A DNA stretch of 64,000 nt from Motacilla alba alba (Eukaryota > Chordata > Aves > Passeriformes > Motacillidae), in contig NC_052032.1 of assembly GCF_015832195.1 (NCBI RefSeq), positions 3,478,618 to 3,542,617 of the forward strand, written 5' to 3'. The notes under the pieces were generated by a model that saw nothing but the letters and a program-made list of their open reading frames with translations, was not told the origin of the DNA and did not search any database. A program made the translations under genes and the position numbers. Within the stretch, counting starts at the first letter, position 1. Each line of letters opens with the position of its first letter. Positions 24,943 to 35,617 of the stretch are shown in pieces.

Positions 24943-27370
24943 CTCGCTGCCTAGATCATTAAAAGCAAACCATCCCTACTGATCCTGGTGGAATGATGTC
25001 AAAACCTCCTTCCCTACATGGCTTGCCAGATAATAAAAGAAGTAAAAAAGGCCCAGTTATTACTAAAAATTTTCTGCCCACATTCTGGGAGCATCCATGC
25101 ACACTAGCCTCTCATGTTAGATGGGAGCCTAAATCCCACGCCCCAAAACCCTGTAGCTTCAGAATATTGTCTTTGTTATGGCTTTTCTAAAAGACACATC
25201 CATCAGGAATCTCTCTGGCTGGGCACAGGTTGTCTAGGCTGAGGCAGAAAAGCCAGTGATTATGCTGCAACTTCGGGCACAGCTTGTGCTTGACTTCCCA
25301 ACCTGTACCAAGGTGCAAACTGCAGTTCCCTGAACAGCTTCACCTTTTTGAAGTTCTGAATTTTGGGGGAATTTTCTTCCTATGTGTGTATGCTACTAGA
25401 CATGTTAATAATGATGAAGAGTTTTCTTCTGGACTTCCATCTCCTCTGGACCTGCATCTCCTCTAGGTTTCCATCACCAGGTCCTCTGGTGATGGAAGAC
25501 AGCACTTGCAGATGACTAAATTTAAGGAGCAAGGCTTTAGTTGAGCTGAGAGCAAAAGTTGCATTCCAGGGTCAGAGAAGCCACTTAAATGCCTTCACTG
25601 GTGCTCTTCAGGGCTGGAATTGCATGAAGCCACCAAGTGGAGCTGAAAGATGAGCTGTTCTCATCAAGAGAGCCAGTCAAAAAGAGGGAAATTATCTTAA
25701 TTTGCATGAGCTGCAATGTTCTATGATGCACAAGGTTAAACATGAATGTATTCTTCTCTCAGGCTCATCAATAGGACTGCCTGCTCCTTCATCTGAGCTC
25801 TTCACAGACTGCTTATCACAGATATTCCACAGTCAATGTCCAAGACCTCAGAAAAAATGCTTTTACTCATGTAAAAACACATCCCCAAAGCAGTGTGCTG
25901 CTGGAGAAGAGGGGGAATTAAAGCATTTCATTCTGTGCTGTGAGCCCTCCAGGATTTCTCAAGGTTCACTAGGTTGCTAAGGGTCAGCCCCAGCCAGACA
26001 CGAGCTGACTCTGCTGCGCTCAGAGACATCCAGGCATGAGCCAGTTCCAATCTCAAAGCCACGTATTCACATTAGCACGCTGGAGAGTCCAAGGGAATGT
26101 CTCTATTCCCTGGAGCTTGTCTCGGGCTCTGCAGCATGTTAAAATAGTAAGTTGATTTCAAGGCAAAGTGGGAGCCCATTTCTACTGGGAGTTGTGCAGG
26201 CATGAAGCACAGCTCTGTCCTCAGATCCTTCTTGTCTGGCAGAGGATTGTGTCCATCAGCACAGAGCGAGTTCTCACTCTCATCGCCACAGATCTCGTTC
26301 CCACCCTTATTCTTGCTTTCTTTTCATATTTAGCTTCTTTTAAATTAGAGATTTCTAACACTGCACCAATGATCCACAGCCCTTGTGGTCCCCAAGGCCC
26401 ATAGCTGGCAGTCTGTAGCAGATCCAAGGACTGCATGGAGCCTTACGTTCCCCAGGAATCCCACCAGCCCTGCTGCAGCCCCAAAGCCACTTCCTCCAGC
26501 ACTAACTGACGTGTCAGACACTGCAGAGATGGCAACAAAACCTGAATAATAATCTCACTCCTTAAATGCACCAGGGCACTTTTTTCCTCCAATTCCTGGA
26601 GGAATGAGCTACTATCTGAAAATTACTGCCAAATTTTGGATGCAAACACTGCACCAAGGACCTGAGCTTCACCAGTCCAGAGGGCTGGGAGGTTCCATCT
26701 TCTGCTGGGATTCACATGGCTAAATCTGAAGTGAAGCAGTTTTCACCATGAGCTATGTCTGAGGACAAATCCTGGGAAGCTTCCTAAAGAAAGGCCACAA
26801 ATATTGAAATACCACAGCAGCAGGAAGGGAAAGGAACAATCCCTAGAATTAAACTCAGTGTGCAATAATTGCTGAAACCATAATTATGTCGGGTAATTTG
26901 TCAAATCAAATTCATGTAAACCTATGGTGAAAAGTCATCAACTGGTCTGTGCTTCATAACTCCTTGCACTTATTGGGAAAGTGGAATTTTTGGGCTTTTA
27001 TATTCCCAGAGTTGCCTGACTCTGTTCTCAGTCCCTTCTTACACTTCATAGCCTAGTTCTGGAAAGTGGACCAAACCACTACCTGTAATGGCAACACATT
27101 CAAAGAAAGTCTTTAGGTACTTGAAATATTTAAATATTTTTGGCCCCATTTATTCTAAAGAGAGGTCATGTGCAGAGATGCTGATGAATTAGTGATAAGA
27201 CTTTGGACCAGCACATTCTGAAGCACTCAGCAAACCTAACTGCAGCCAAACCTGCAGGCTGCTGCCCAACCAAGACTTAAAAAATTGGTCCTTATGGAGG
27301 AACCTGCATGGAAGCAGACCTCTTATTTGGCCCTCCTCTGCAGTTTTGAACATTTGAGAATGGGGGGGCA
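24943..27370. other. Unique AT-leaning noncoding stretch
   Basis: No gene recognised. It contains a small perfect hairpin at 25469-25497. The AT-rich section at about 26855-26945 (caataattgctgaaacc, aattcatgtaaacctatgg) lacks repeat signatures and resembles a conserved noncoding element in composition. The ORF density is low for a 2.4-kb stretch. Confidence 0.5.
25469..25497. repeat. Perfect 12-bp stem hairpin
   Basis: ttccatcaccag at 25469-25480 and its exact reverse complement ctggtgatggaa at 25486-25497 flank a 5-base loop (gtcct). It lies just after a short direct repeat of catctcctct. No adjoining transcription unit is visible, so a terminator or RNA role is not implied. Confidence 0.75.
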
Positions 27371-27456
27371 GGTCCTCAGCTCATAAAATCTCCTGTAGCT
27401 CCCTTGAAGTCAATGGAACAATAACAATTTACACTTGTTGAGTTTCTGCATCCTGG
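27371..27456. repeat. Ancient palindromic repeat copy
   Basis: ggtcctcagctcataaaatc, gtagctcccttgaagtcaat and caatttacacttgttgag correspond in order to a well-known archosaur/turtle palindrome (cctcagctggtgtaaat - agctccattgaagtcaatgg - atttacaccagctgagg). The copy is diverged but the central aagtcaatgga is intact. Adjacent sequence at 27462-27480 (gagctctttggaacaagg) resembles the tail of another old amniote repeat, with less certainty. Confidence 0.6.
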
Positions 27457-27589
27457 CTGTGAGCTCTTTGGAACAAGGACACCATAATGATTATTACAGA
27501 TATTCTTGATCACTTGTCTGAGGCGGACTAGAGAACAGCACTGTGTAAGAAAATAGAGGGTTGGTTTGCTGTGATTTCCAAAGAATTAT

Positions 27590-27697
27590 TGACCCGTATC
27601 TTGCAAACATTTACACATGTTTAGCTTTACTCATGTGAGTTGTTCCATTACACTCGTGTGCCAGATAAACTAATGTACATGCTTGCAGAACCGAGGT
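27590..27697. repeat. Ancient palindromic repeat copy (tcatgtgagt family)
   Basis: The left end gacccgtatcttgcaaac and the right end gcttgcagaaccgagg are imperfect inverted repeats. The interior has acacatgtttagctttactc and atgtgagttgttccatta, typical of an old repeat found across birds, crocodilians and turtles. The body is worn. It is probably a non-autonomous transposon remnant. It sits about 130 bases from the preceding palindromic copy. Confidence 0.6.
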
Positions 27698-28466
27698 TAA
27701 AACTTGTGCAAACACAGTGAGTTCTAAATATTTTTGTAGATACGTTGTTACCTCAGACTCAGAGGAGAAAGCCTCTCATTTGGCTGTGCCTCTTCCCATA
27801 ACTCTCCATCTATCCAAGCAGGCATCACAAGAGAAGCCAAAGGCAATACCAAGATAAAACTGAAAAAATGAGCCATTATCTGACCCAGCTCAGAAGCTAG
27901 AAAAGATCCACTTGGTCAGGACTAACGTATGCAAGAGTTGACATCAGTTCTTGAACAAGGAATTACCTAAATTATTGGAGTACCTGCACAGCAGCTTTCT
28001 TAACACAGGTCATTAATCATTCACTTACTGATTTTCCAATAATGGAGTTAACATTTCTTCACAGTTTTCATCCATTAGAAGGCTCAAGAAATGAGGAAAG
28101 AGCTGGGACTCTTGTTTGTGAGGAGTCAACCTCAGCACCCATCATCACCTCTGCAATCCCTCCATCTCCTGTCCCCCTGCACAGACCCCCTGCTCACAAG
28201 AACAGAATATAATCCTTTATTTCTTAAATTGAGGTGATCTCAAGGACCAAACCAGTGCCAATGAGGTGTCTGACAGGTGGAGACTCCACACAGGCCACTA
28301 ATACCTCTGACAGTGTCATTTACACCCATCAGCCAAGACTCGAGCTGTGCCACACCTGTGTCACAGAGGCTGCAGGGTCAGGACAGACCACAGCCAAAGG
28401 AGCAGGGGTGCAGAGAAATCGCTTTTCCAATATAGCAGGGAAAAGGCAAATCTGAGGCTATGACTA
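27698..28466. other. Unique noncoding stretch
   Basis: AT-leaning sequence with no gene or repeat recognised. Confidence 0.5.
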
Positions 28467-28515
28467 GAGGCCCAATCCTGCTCTCTCACCACTTATAGCT
28501 GATTTTCATCCCTAA
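28467..28515 (+). repeat. Fragment of ancient palindromic repeat (half copy)
   Basis: aggcccaatcctgctctctc followed by acttatagctgattttcatc resembles one half of the archosaur palindrome that begins ggcccaatcctgctctc and continues into a gtaaat core. Only one half is recognisable. Confidence 0.4.
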
Positions 28516-30046
28516 AGGACTATTAATCATTTCTTACAAGTGTGCAACCTCCAGGCACTGAGGACACCTGCCAGTGGCATACAGCAGGATGTTGGTGTGG
28601 CATTGCCTTCTGCTCCCAATTTTAAGTCATCCTAGAAAGCACAGCAAATCAATCCTGTCCTGCACAGGCAAGGGGAGATGTTAGTAGTCAGATCTGATGG
28701 ATGATGTGCCCTGGGAGCCCATCTCACCAAAGGCATGCTGTGGTGGGAACAGCCTTTTGACTCCTAAATGTCCTTGGCAAAGTGAGGTATCTGGGCACAC
28801 TTCCCACCCCCAGGACCACTGATCCCTCTAGGATGGTTCGTTGGAGACGTGTCATCGCCAGCAACTGTGCAACATCTGACCACTCAGATGACAAAAGACA
28901 GATTTCCAGAATGAACAGAGCAGGATTAAGCCAAGTGGTAAATGGATTCCAGGGCTGTTCCAGGATCTGTGCTGACGAGGGAAGCCAGGGGCAGGTACCC
29001 AACCCAGAGCTCATGCAGTGAGGTTATCACTTCCCTCTTTTCTTCAAACCCCTAAATAGAACCCAAACATCACTTGGGCCATGTTAGAGAGATAAGATGA
29101 GTCTCTCCCATCCCTTGCAAAGCCTGAAATAGAAGCCCTGCTACTCTGTATCTGAAGCATCAAGCATAAGATGTTGACATTTAGCAGTAGGGGAAATTGC
29201 CCAAACAATGAACCCTCCAGGTCTCTCTTCTCCCTTCCCTTTCCCCAGTCCTCTGGAAAATGTTCATGAAGTGAAGTGGAAAAAAAAACCAAAAAACCCT
29301 AACCCAAACCCCAACAACCCAAACCCAACCTTCTGTGGAAATAACATGTAGAGGAGAATGAGTCAGGCTCTGTTAACTACGCAAGGATCACCGGCCCTGC
29401 AGACAGGGATGATTCACAAGGCAGCAAGAACTACAAGGTAGAAGAGACCAAACAGAGGATGCAGAACCAAAGTTGTATCAAATAAGAGAAGGAAATAATA
29501 AATTAAATGGTCAAGACACCTTGCTCTTTATCAAACATCACTCAGCTGACCTAAGATGACTCACTTGATAATGGTGAGGTTATTCACTGGGTGCTTTGTC
29601 CAGACTTTCCTTATGAGAAGGACAACCAACAGTCTGTAAGACTTCAATGCGTCCCCATTTCCTGCTCCTCTCTCTTCTCCCCCTTTCTGAGATGCTCACT
29701 CACTGAGAGCCTCATCTCCCTGTTGCTTCTGCTTCCACTGCTCCGTTCCCACACCCATTCCCTTGAAATTCAGCAGCGTTATGTGATTCTGTTTTCCCTA
29801 TAAAAGATGCCTTCAAGGAGATGAGAAAAGCAGAGCCTATTTAGGAACACAGCATGTCATGGGGAGGCCCTCCTGGATGCCACTGGCTTAGAAAGTACAT
29901 TGTCACAAGAGATGGAGAGTATGAGGCTCAGGTACCTGGGGTGAATTCTGCCTGCCAGAATGCTCTCCTGCTATTCCTCCATTCCTCCTCCTCACCCTCC
30001 TTTTATCTAATAAGCATAAAAATTCAAACAGAAAATACTTGCCCTG
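28516..30046. other. Unique noncoding stretch
   Basis: No gene recognised. It contains a C/A-rich tract with a telomere-like hexamer at 29279-29330. ORFs are under 100 codons. Confidence 0.5.
29279..29330 (+). repeat. A/C-rich low-complexity tract, weakly telomere-like
   Basis: An A-run is followed by cccaaacc-type steps containing one exact ccctaaccc. The units are irregular (four to eight bases), so this is a degenerate C/A microsatellite rather than a true interstitial telomeric array. Confidence 0.6.
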
Positions 30047-30120
30047 AAAAAAAGAAAAAAACCAAAAAACCAAAACTGAACACAAAAAAAGGGGAACAAA
30101 AAAAAAAAAAAAAAAAAAAA
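30047..30120 (+). repeat. A-rich region ending in 23-base poly(A)
   Basis: An A-rich stretch with scattered C and G residues ends in an uninterrupted run of 23 A at 30098-30120. It could be the tail of a retroposon, but I see no body or target-site duplication. Confidence 0.8.
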
Positions 30121-30300
30121 GTCCTCCCTCTGCACTTCACAATGAGAGCTGTAAAACTTTTTCTGCTTGGAAAATTCTCCCGGTCAGTTTTTCCTACTGT
30201 TTAATCCCTGCTTTCAGTTACACAGAATGAGTAAACACATTTTATAAGGTTCTAATTCATACCTAACCCATACAGTTTATGGCTTAACATAGTAAAATAC

Positions 30301-30372
30301 ACACACACACAGACACACATGCACTTTTTATACACATACATATATATACACAGAACCACAGACACACATGGA
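30301..30372 (+). repeat. (CA)n / (TA)n compound microsatellite
   Basis: The tract opens with acacacacacagacacacat, then has a (TA)n section (catacatatatatacacag) and ends in gacacacatgg. It is interrupted and therefore probably only moderately variable. Confidence 0.8.
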
Positions 30373-30406
30373 TAAACCAGCCTTGCCCCCACTCCTGGAG
30401 CCTGCC

Positions 30407-30490
30407 AGCAGCAGGTCTGATCTCTGCAGCGTGTGCTGTGCCTTGAAAAGCAGCAGGTCTGATCTCTGCAGCGTGTGCTGTGCCTTGAAA
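30407..30490 (+). repeat. Perfect tandem duplication, two 42-bp units
   Basis: The 42 bases at 30407-30448 (starting agcagcaggtctgatctctg) are repeated without a single difference at 30449-30490. Complete identity points to a recent duplication, a polymorphic minisatellite seed or an assembly artefact. No gene overlaps it. Confidence 0.95.
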
Positions 30491-30793
30491 ACAGCCTGGG
30501 CTGCTGAGGTGTGAGTTAGGTGGCCCGGGGAGTAGATTCCACCCTAGAATCCTGCAACCTCCTTTGTAATAAAAGATTAGTCAGTGTTGTTAAGAGAACA
30601 GTGGGATGCACTGCTCCATCCTTGGAGGACTGGAGAATGCCTCCACATGGGATCCCAGGAACAATTTCTGCCCACTCTCTGCCCAGCAAGCACCTGGAGT
30701 GAAAGCCATGGCAGGGAGCAGCCAAGGCTGGGCTGGAGGAGCTGCAGGGAGCTGGGATGCCATGTGGCCTTGGCCAGGTATCAGGAAAGCTTA
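30491..30793. other. Unique noncoding stretch
   Basis: About 300 bases with no gene or repeat recognised. The small ORFs here overlap on both strands. Confidence 0.45.
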
Positions 30794-30898
30794 ACAGAAT
30801 CATGGAATCATTAGGATTGGAAAAGACTTCCTAAATCATTGAATCCAAGTTATGACCAATCCCCACCCTGTCAACTGGGCCAGAGAACTGAGTGCCAC
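30794..30898 (-). mobile_element. CR1-like LINE 3' fragment, antisense
   Basis: cagaatcatggaatcattag, gattggaaaagacttcctaa, atcattgaatccaag and the later ctgagtgccac match the reverse complement of the CR1 subfamily tail that reads cagaatcataga...ggttggaaaagacctctaagatcatcgagtccaa. The copy is short and worn. Confidence 0.7.
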
Positions 30899-33467
30899 TG
30901 AGCAGGCACTGTTACATCCTTGTTTTTCCTTCTCTTCATTCTTTCTGCCCACTGCTGCTGTTTCAATTTTTCAAGTGCAGTGATCAGCTTGAAGCCTCAC
31001 TCTCTTAATTCTGGGAGGTTTTTAGATACACAGTTCCTCCACGGGTATGGAAAAGCACTGCAGGTCATCAAGGTGGGCTGATGGGCACCATTTAAGACCA
31101 TCCTGGCCACTTCTGTGATAATTTATCACTGGAAAGCACAGACAAAAGCCATGGCTCAAGGTGGCAGTTGTCTCCAGCCACCCAAAATGTGAGGGGTGGA
31201 CTTCAGACCCCTTAATGCTGTTTTCATTCTCCTCCTCCTCCCCCCAAGAAAATAAACCAAGTGATTATTTCCTGAATGTGCTGGTCTGAGGGCAAAATTT
31301 TCCTGTGAGAGCCAAGTGGCTGGAAAGGGAAGGCGAGGAAAATATTTGCCAAGTTTGTCAATGACCTCTTATTCCATTTTTCTTATTAATGTTTATTTAG
31401 ACATAATATGAGACAAACCTGCTCAGACCACAGTAATGTGGGTGATTCCACTGTTACTCTCCTTGTGCCAGCTACTGGAAGGGAGGGAGGAGCGGAGGGA
31501 GGAGGGAAGGAAAAGCAGAAAAGTGAAAGAGTGTCAAGGAGTTTGCAGACAATTTTGAGAGAGTCACGGGCTTTCATCTTGGCTTAGCAGGAGATGAGAT
31601 GCTTGGAGAAAGCCAGTGCTTCCATGGACACATGATGGGCAAAGAGGCCGGATAGCCCAGCCTTCCTGGCTGATACTCAAGGCACAGGTGTAGCCCTGAG
31701 AGAGAAATTATGTCATTATAGAGCCCTCTTTTCTTTTTTTTTTTTTTTTCCTCCTTTTAATGAGATGAAGACAAGGAGAATAAACCACAAGCCCAGGTTT
31801 AGTAAACGTGTAAGATGAGCCTGATGCATTTCTTCAGCGAGACAGCTCATTCCCTAGACAGGAGAGCTGAGGTACAATCTCATTTATCTGGGTATCCAGA
31901 GGCACCGTGATGCAACACAGGTAATTATTAGGTATGCTTGAAAAGATGGGAATTAGCAGAATTATACAGCAGGTAAGGGACTGAGCATGGACAGATGAAA
32001 ATGGGCAATGCTGAGAAGAGAGTGATGGGAACTCAGTTATCACTACCAGAGCTCCTCAATGATCAGCCTTGTAATCAATCTTATTTCTCCCTGGAAATAC
32101 AGCAATAGTTTTAGCACCGATGAAGTGGTGCATTATTAAGGCAGCAGGGGATCAGTCAAAAGAAATTAAAATAACTTGAGGGCTATAGCAATGAAATTGA
32201 ATGAATTTTAATATTTAAAAAATGCAAATTAGGTTAAAGATGGTCATAAAATAGTTCTTTTGTTAGCAGGAACTTCTCCAGACAGAAAGAAAGGAGGAGA
32301 CGGAGGAATACCTGGATGCACTGGCTGATCTCAGCAAAACCACATGGGAACTGGAGAAAAGGAAAAGAAGTTCTTGGATCTCTTTAAAATGATCTTTCAG
32401 GTGAAATTAGGAAGAATCAAAGCGTTTGACAGCAAAAGGCTGAATGTGGTGGCCCACTATGTGCCTCGACAGAAAATCACAGAGTCTCCAGTCCAGTCTC
32501 TTCAAAGTGGGACCAAATGTGGACACAGGGCATGGCTGCTCGGGGCTGAATTTTGGAAAGCTTCAGGGACTCATCCATGAGCCACATAGCTGGTGTTTAA
32601 ACCACCAATAGGTTTAAAACCACCGTAAACCAGTATATCAGCAGTAAGTGTTTGAAGAAGTTAACATGTTTTAAACATTTACATATCAAGCAAACAGAGC
32701 AGAAGCTTTAAAGCAGTTTGATATTAATTACAATCACTATTCTTTTGTGTTGCTTCTAGAAGACAAAACCAGCAGAGACCATAATGAACTCTTCAGGAGC
32801 TGAAATCCCACTGGACTGTGGTGTCCAGGAGGAAAGTCCAGGGCACCTCTGGGTTCCCAAACTGGCTGGAGGAGACAGCTGGGAGCATGTCCCCTGTTGC
32901 CCTCCACTGGATAGCAGGAGAATGTCACACTGCTGTGTCATGTCTGGGGACAGCACATCCCCGAAGCATCTCCTCTTTCAGCAGGGGTAATGGTTTGTGC
33001 TCTGGGAACACAGCAGCTGAACTCGAGCTCTGTTTTTGCTCTGGCTGTGTCTCATGTAGCAACAGCTGGGGGACATAGGTTTGCTCAAACCACAGCCAGA
33101 CGATTGGAAATAAAAACGATATTCATATATTAATTAACATCTGGTAACTCGTCTAATTACACGATACAATGTGCATGAGCTTTTTGTTCTCTCCATATTT
33201 TATGCATTGAATGAAAACTAAACAAATGTTGCAAAAGCAACACTGCAGATGCAAAAAAACAACCACTGTCCAAATCTGTACTTGTAACACTTACTGACCC
33301 ATCAGTTTAATTAATATGCAAAGGAGGGCATGACTGAACCATGACCATAAAGATGGTGGTGACACTGAACTGGAATTAACATCCAGCCTGCTCCAACCTG
33401 GCCATTTTTCATTCCCTTTGCATGTATTCCTTATAAAAAATAAATAACAATTTGTTCAACTGAGCAC
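30899..33467. other. Unique AT-leaning noncoding stretch
   Basis: No gene supported. A T-run lies at 31728-31749. The segment around 31790-31960 (gtaaacgtgtaagatgagcc, ggcaccgtgatgcaacacag, gtaattattaggtatg) and the segment around 33100-33330 (catatattaattaac, cgtctaattacacgatac) look like candidate conserved noncoding elements by composition. An acceptor-like ttgttagcag at 32269 and a donor-like caggtgaaa at 32398 bound a 131-base segment that I considered as an exon and set aside. Confidence 0.45.
31728..31749 (+). repeat. Poly(T) tract
   Basis: A nearly uninterrupted T-run of about 22 bases. It could be the complement of a retroposon poly(A) tail, with no body recognised. Confidence 0.75.
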
Positions 33468-33530
33468 CTCAGGGCCTGATTTAGCAAATTATTACTTAAC
33501 CATTTTCAAAAGCTGCTTTTAATAGGCCCT
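33468..33530. repeat. Ancient palindromic repeat copy
   Basis: agggcctgatttagcaaat followed by tattacttaacc matches the start of the archosaur repeat that reads gggcccgattcagcaaa...acttaagca. The copy ends in aataggccct, so the termini agggcc and ggccct are exact inverted repeats. The centre is worn. Confidence 0.5.
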
Positions 33531-33857
33531 AAAAACAAGGCTGTAAAACATTATCCCAAAGAAAAGGAGCTGATGCCACCCTGCCTATGCAAACCACCTG
33601 ACAGCAAGTGGTGCTTTCTGCCACGCTTTTGGGATGGAAATAGAAGAGAAGGAGGGGAGGAAAGCCAGATTAACTGACAAAAGTAATCTCTCAGGTTGTC
33701 TGTGGTAACATATCATCCTGTGCAGCCTGCAGGGAGGGGTGACAGGACAGCTGGTGGCTCCCAGGGAGGTGATGGGGACAGTGTGCATCTGCACGAGGAT
33801 GTGGTGGGCAGGAAGAGAAAAGCTGAACACTGCTTAGGGCTGGGTCTTTTGAGGCAG

Positions 33858-34130
33858 GTGTTTTTTCTCCAAGAAAGCTGGAGAGGGACTTGTGACAAGG
33901 GCCTGAAGCAACAGGACAAGGGGAATGGCTTCAAACTGCCAGAGGACAGGGTTAGATGGGATATTGGGAAGAAATTCTTCACTGTGAGGGTGGGGAGGCC
34001 CTGGCACAGGGTGCCCAGAGAAGCTGTGGCTGCCCCATTTGTGGAAATGTCCAACGTCGGGTTGGATGGGGCTTGGAGCAACCTGGGAGAGTGGAAGGTG
34101 TCCCTGCCTGTGGCAGGAGGGTGGAGGACC
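33858..34130 (+). mobile_element. CR1 LINE 3' fragment, sense
   Basis: A relatively long CR1 tail. In order it shows aagaaagctggagagggac, gaatggcttcaaactgcc, gttagatgggatattgggaa, gaaattcttcactgtgaggg, tggcacagggtgcccagag, ttggatggggcttggagca and gtggaaggtgtccctgcc. The final ccattctatg end is missing or unrecognisably diverged. There is no coding region. The high similarity to the passerine-type consensus suggests a younger insertion than most other copies here. Confidence 0.95.
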
Positions 34131-34926
34131 ATCAGATGCCATCCCACAGGCCCATGTGCCACCCACTTAAGAGACCAAAATCACAGACAGCATAACCCAG
34201 CAGCACATCTGCAGAGCCACGTGGACATTGCCCCATAAGAGCTGGCACCCACAAGATCAGAGATCACCATCCTGGTCTGTGGGCACCAGCTGGGCTGGAA
34301 AGCCCAGGCAAAGAGCAACACTCAATCCAACTCTTCAGGGCTGTGTGCTTCAACTCCGCCTTCCCTAAATGAGAATTACAAGAGTTCCCTGTCCCAGAGA
34401 TGGGTGCTCAGAAAAATAAAAAGTCATGAGAGATTAAATGCTGATGGAATGATGCCTCAGAGCAAGAAGTAAGAAATTCATCTCCTGGAGTATCCCACTT
34501 CCCTCACTCAAATTCTTGGTGCCACCTAGAACCAAGTGGGGCTTACACCTCACTCACTAAATTGGGACATTTGGTAAATAACAGCTTGTTCTTTATTTGT
34601 GTCTGCTCTGTGGTCCTCAAGACAGCTCCAGTCTTCAGGGCTCCTACCCTCTGCTTCTTCACCAACACCAGGAAGCGCGCCAGGAGGAAGGAGCAGAGAG
34701 AAATCCAGAGGAGACAACTGTCATGTGAAACTCTGGCACGAGTGGCGCAACCAGTTGCATGTCAGGGGGCTTGGGAAGGGGTGGCGGGAGCTGGCAGGGT
34801 GGGCAGTTGCTCAAAGGAAACCACAGAGGACTGACCAAGCACTTGGAAGATTCCATGCATACCTCCCAGATACGCCGGCGGTTACAAAATCCCTGCCCGG
34901 ATAGGGTGGCGGCATGCCCTTGGGGA

Positions 34927-34968
34927 GAAAAAAAAAAGAAGAAAAGGAAAAAAAGGAAAAAAACAAAA
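34927..34968 (+). repeat. A-rich (AAAAGG)-like simple repeat
   Basis: A-runs are punctuated by one or two G residues over about 42 bases. Confidence 0.8.
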
Positions 34969-35527
34969 CCTCAACCGACCATTCATGGGGCAGACAGAGG
35001 GCTGCAAGTCTTTTGCTTTCATGAGACACCGCAGGCATCAAGACATTGCTGGCCTGGAATTTGGGCTATGCTTGCGGTCCGTGAGGCGACTTGAAGCCTT
35101 CGTCCCATTAAGCAACATTACATGATAATGCAGCAGCACTCTCAGGCTGAGGGAGAAGGAAAACAAAACAGATGACTCTGGATGGAAAGGCATTGCTGTA
35201 AACCTGGGAGGGAGAAGAACATTCCTTCGGATACTCTTTTTGGCTGCTGGTGTCCTTTCCTCCCAGCTCCCACCTCTCTCTCCCTTTCCCCCCTCCTCCT
35301 CTTGGAGGACTGGTGACAGTAAGGGTTTTTTTTTTTTACTAATATTTCCATATTAAATAAAAAGGAAGAGTGTGAAAGGCCATGCGGAGCAGTGGCAGCT
35401 AGACAGTGGAATCTGCAACTGAAGGGTGGAGTTGGAGCACTGGAGAGGTGCCGGTTATTTATAGGGTATGAGAGAACACAAAAAATGTCTGGCCCCTTTA
35501 AGGCCCCTTAATCCAAACAACCAATGG

Positions 35528-35617
35528 AAAGGAAAAAAAAAAAAAAAGGAAAAAAAGAGAGAAAAATAAAGTAAAAAAAAAAAAAAAAAAAGAAAGGAAA
35601 GAAAATGAGGAGAAAAG
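35528..35617 (+). repeat. A-rich simple repeat, about 90 bases
   Basis: Two long A-runs (14-15 and about 19 bases) are separated by gaaaaataaagt-like sequence and followed by purine-rich aaaggaaagaaaatg. It may be one or two retroposon tails or a pure microsatellite expansion, and is likely to be variable in length. Confidence 0.85.

Noticed and set aside
29279..29330. Interstitial telomeric repeat
   Set aside because: Only one exact CCCTAA is present. The surrounding units are irregular, so it is a C/A-rich microsatellite.
30794..30898. Endogenous retrovirus LTR
   Set aside because: The wording matches a CR1 subfamily tail in antisense. There is no TG...CA LTR boundary, polyadenylation layout or paired copy. 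No retroviral gene fragment was recognised anywhere in the window.
32270..32400. Possible exon bounded by an acceptor-like ttgttagcag and a donor-like caggtgaaa, open for 40 codons with charged residues
   Set aside because: The open frame meets TGA at 32390 before the donor, the other frames also stop, and I recognise no protein. Splice-like motifs of this strength occur by chance.
33696..34238. 180-codon plus-strand ORF
   Set aside because: Most of it is CR1 3' untranslated sequence, which is noncoding.
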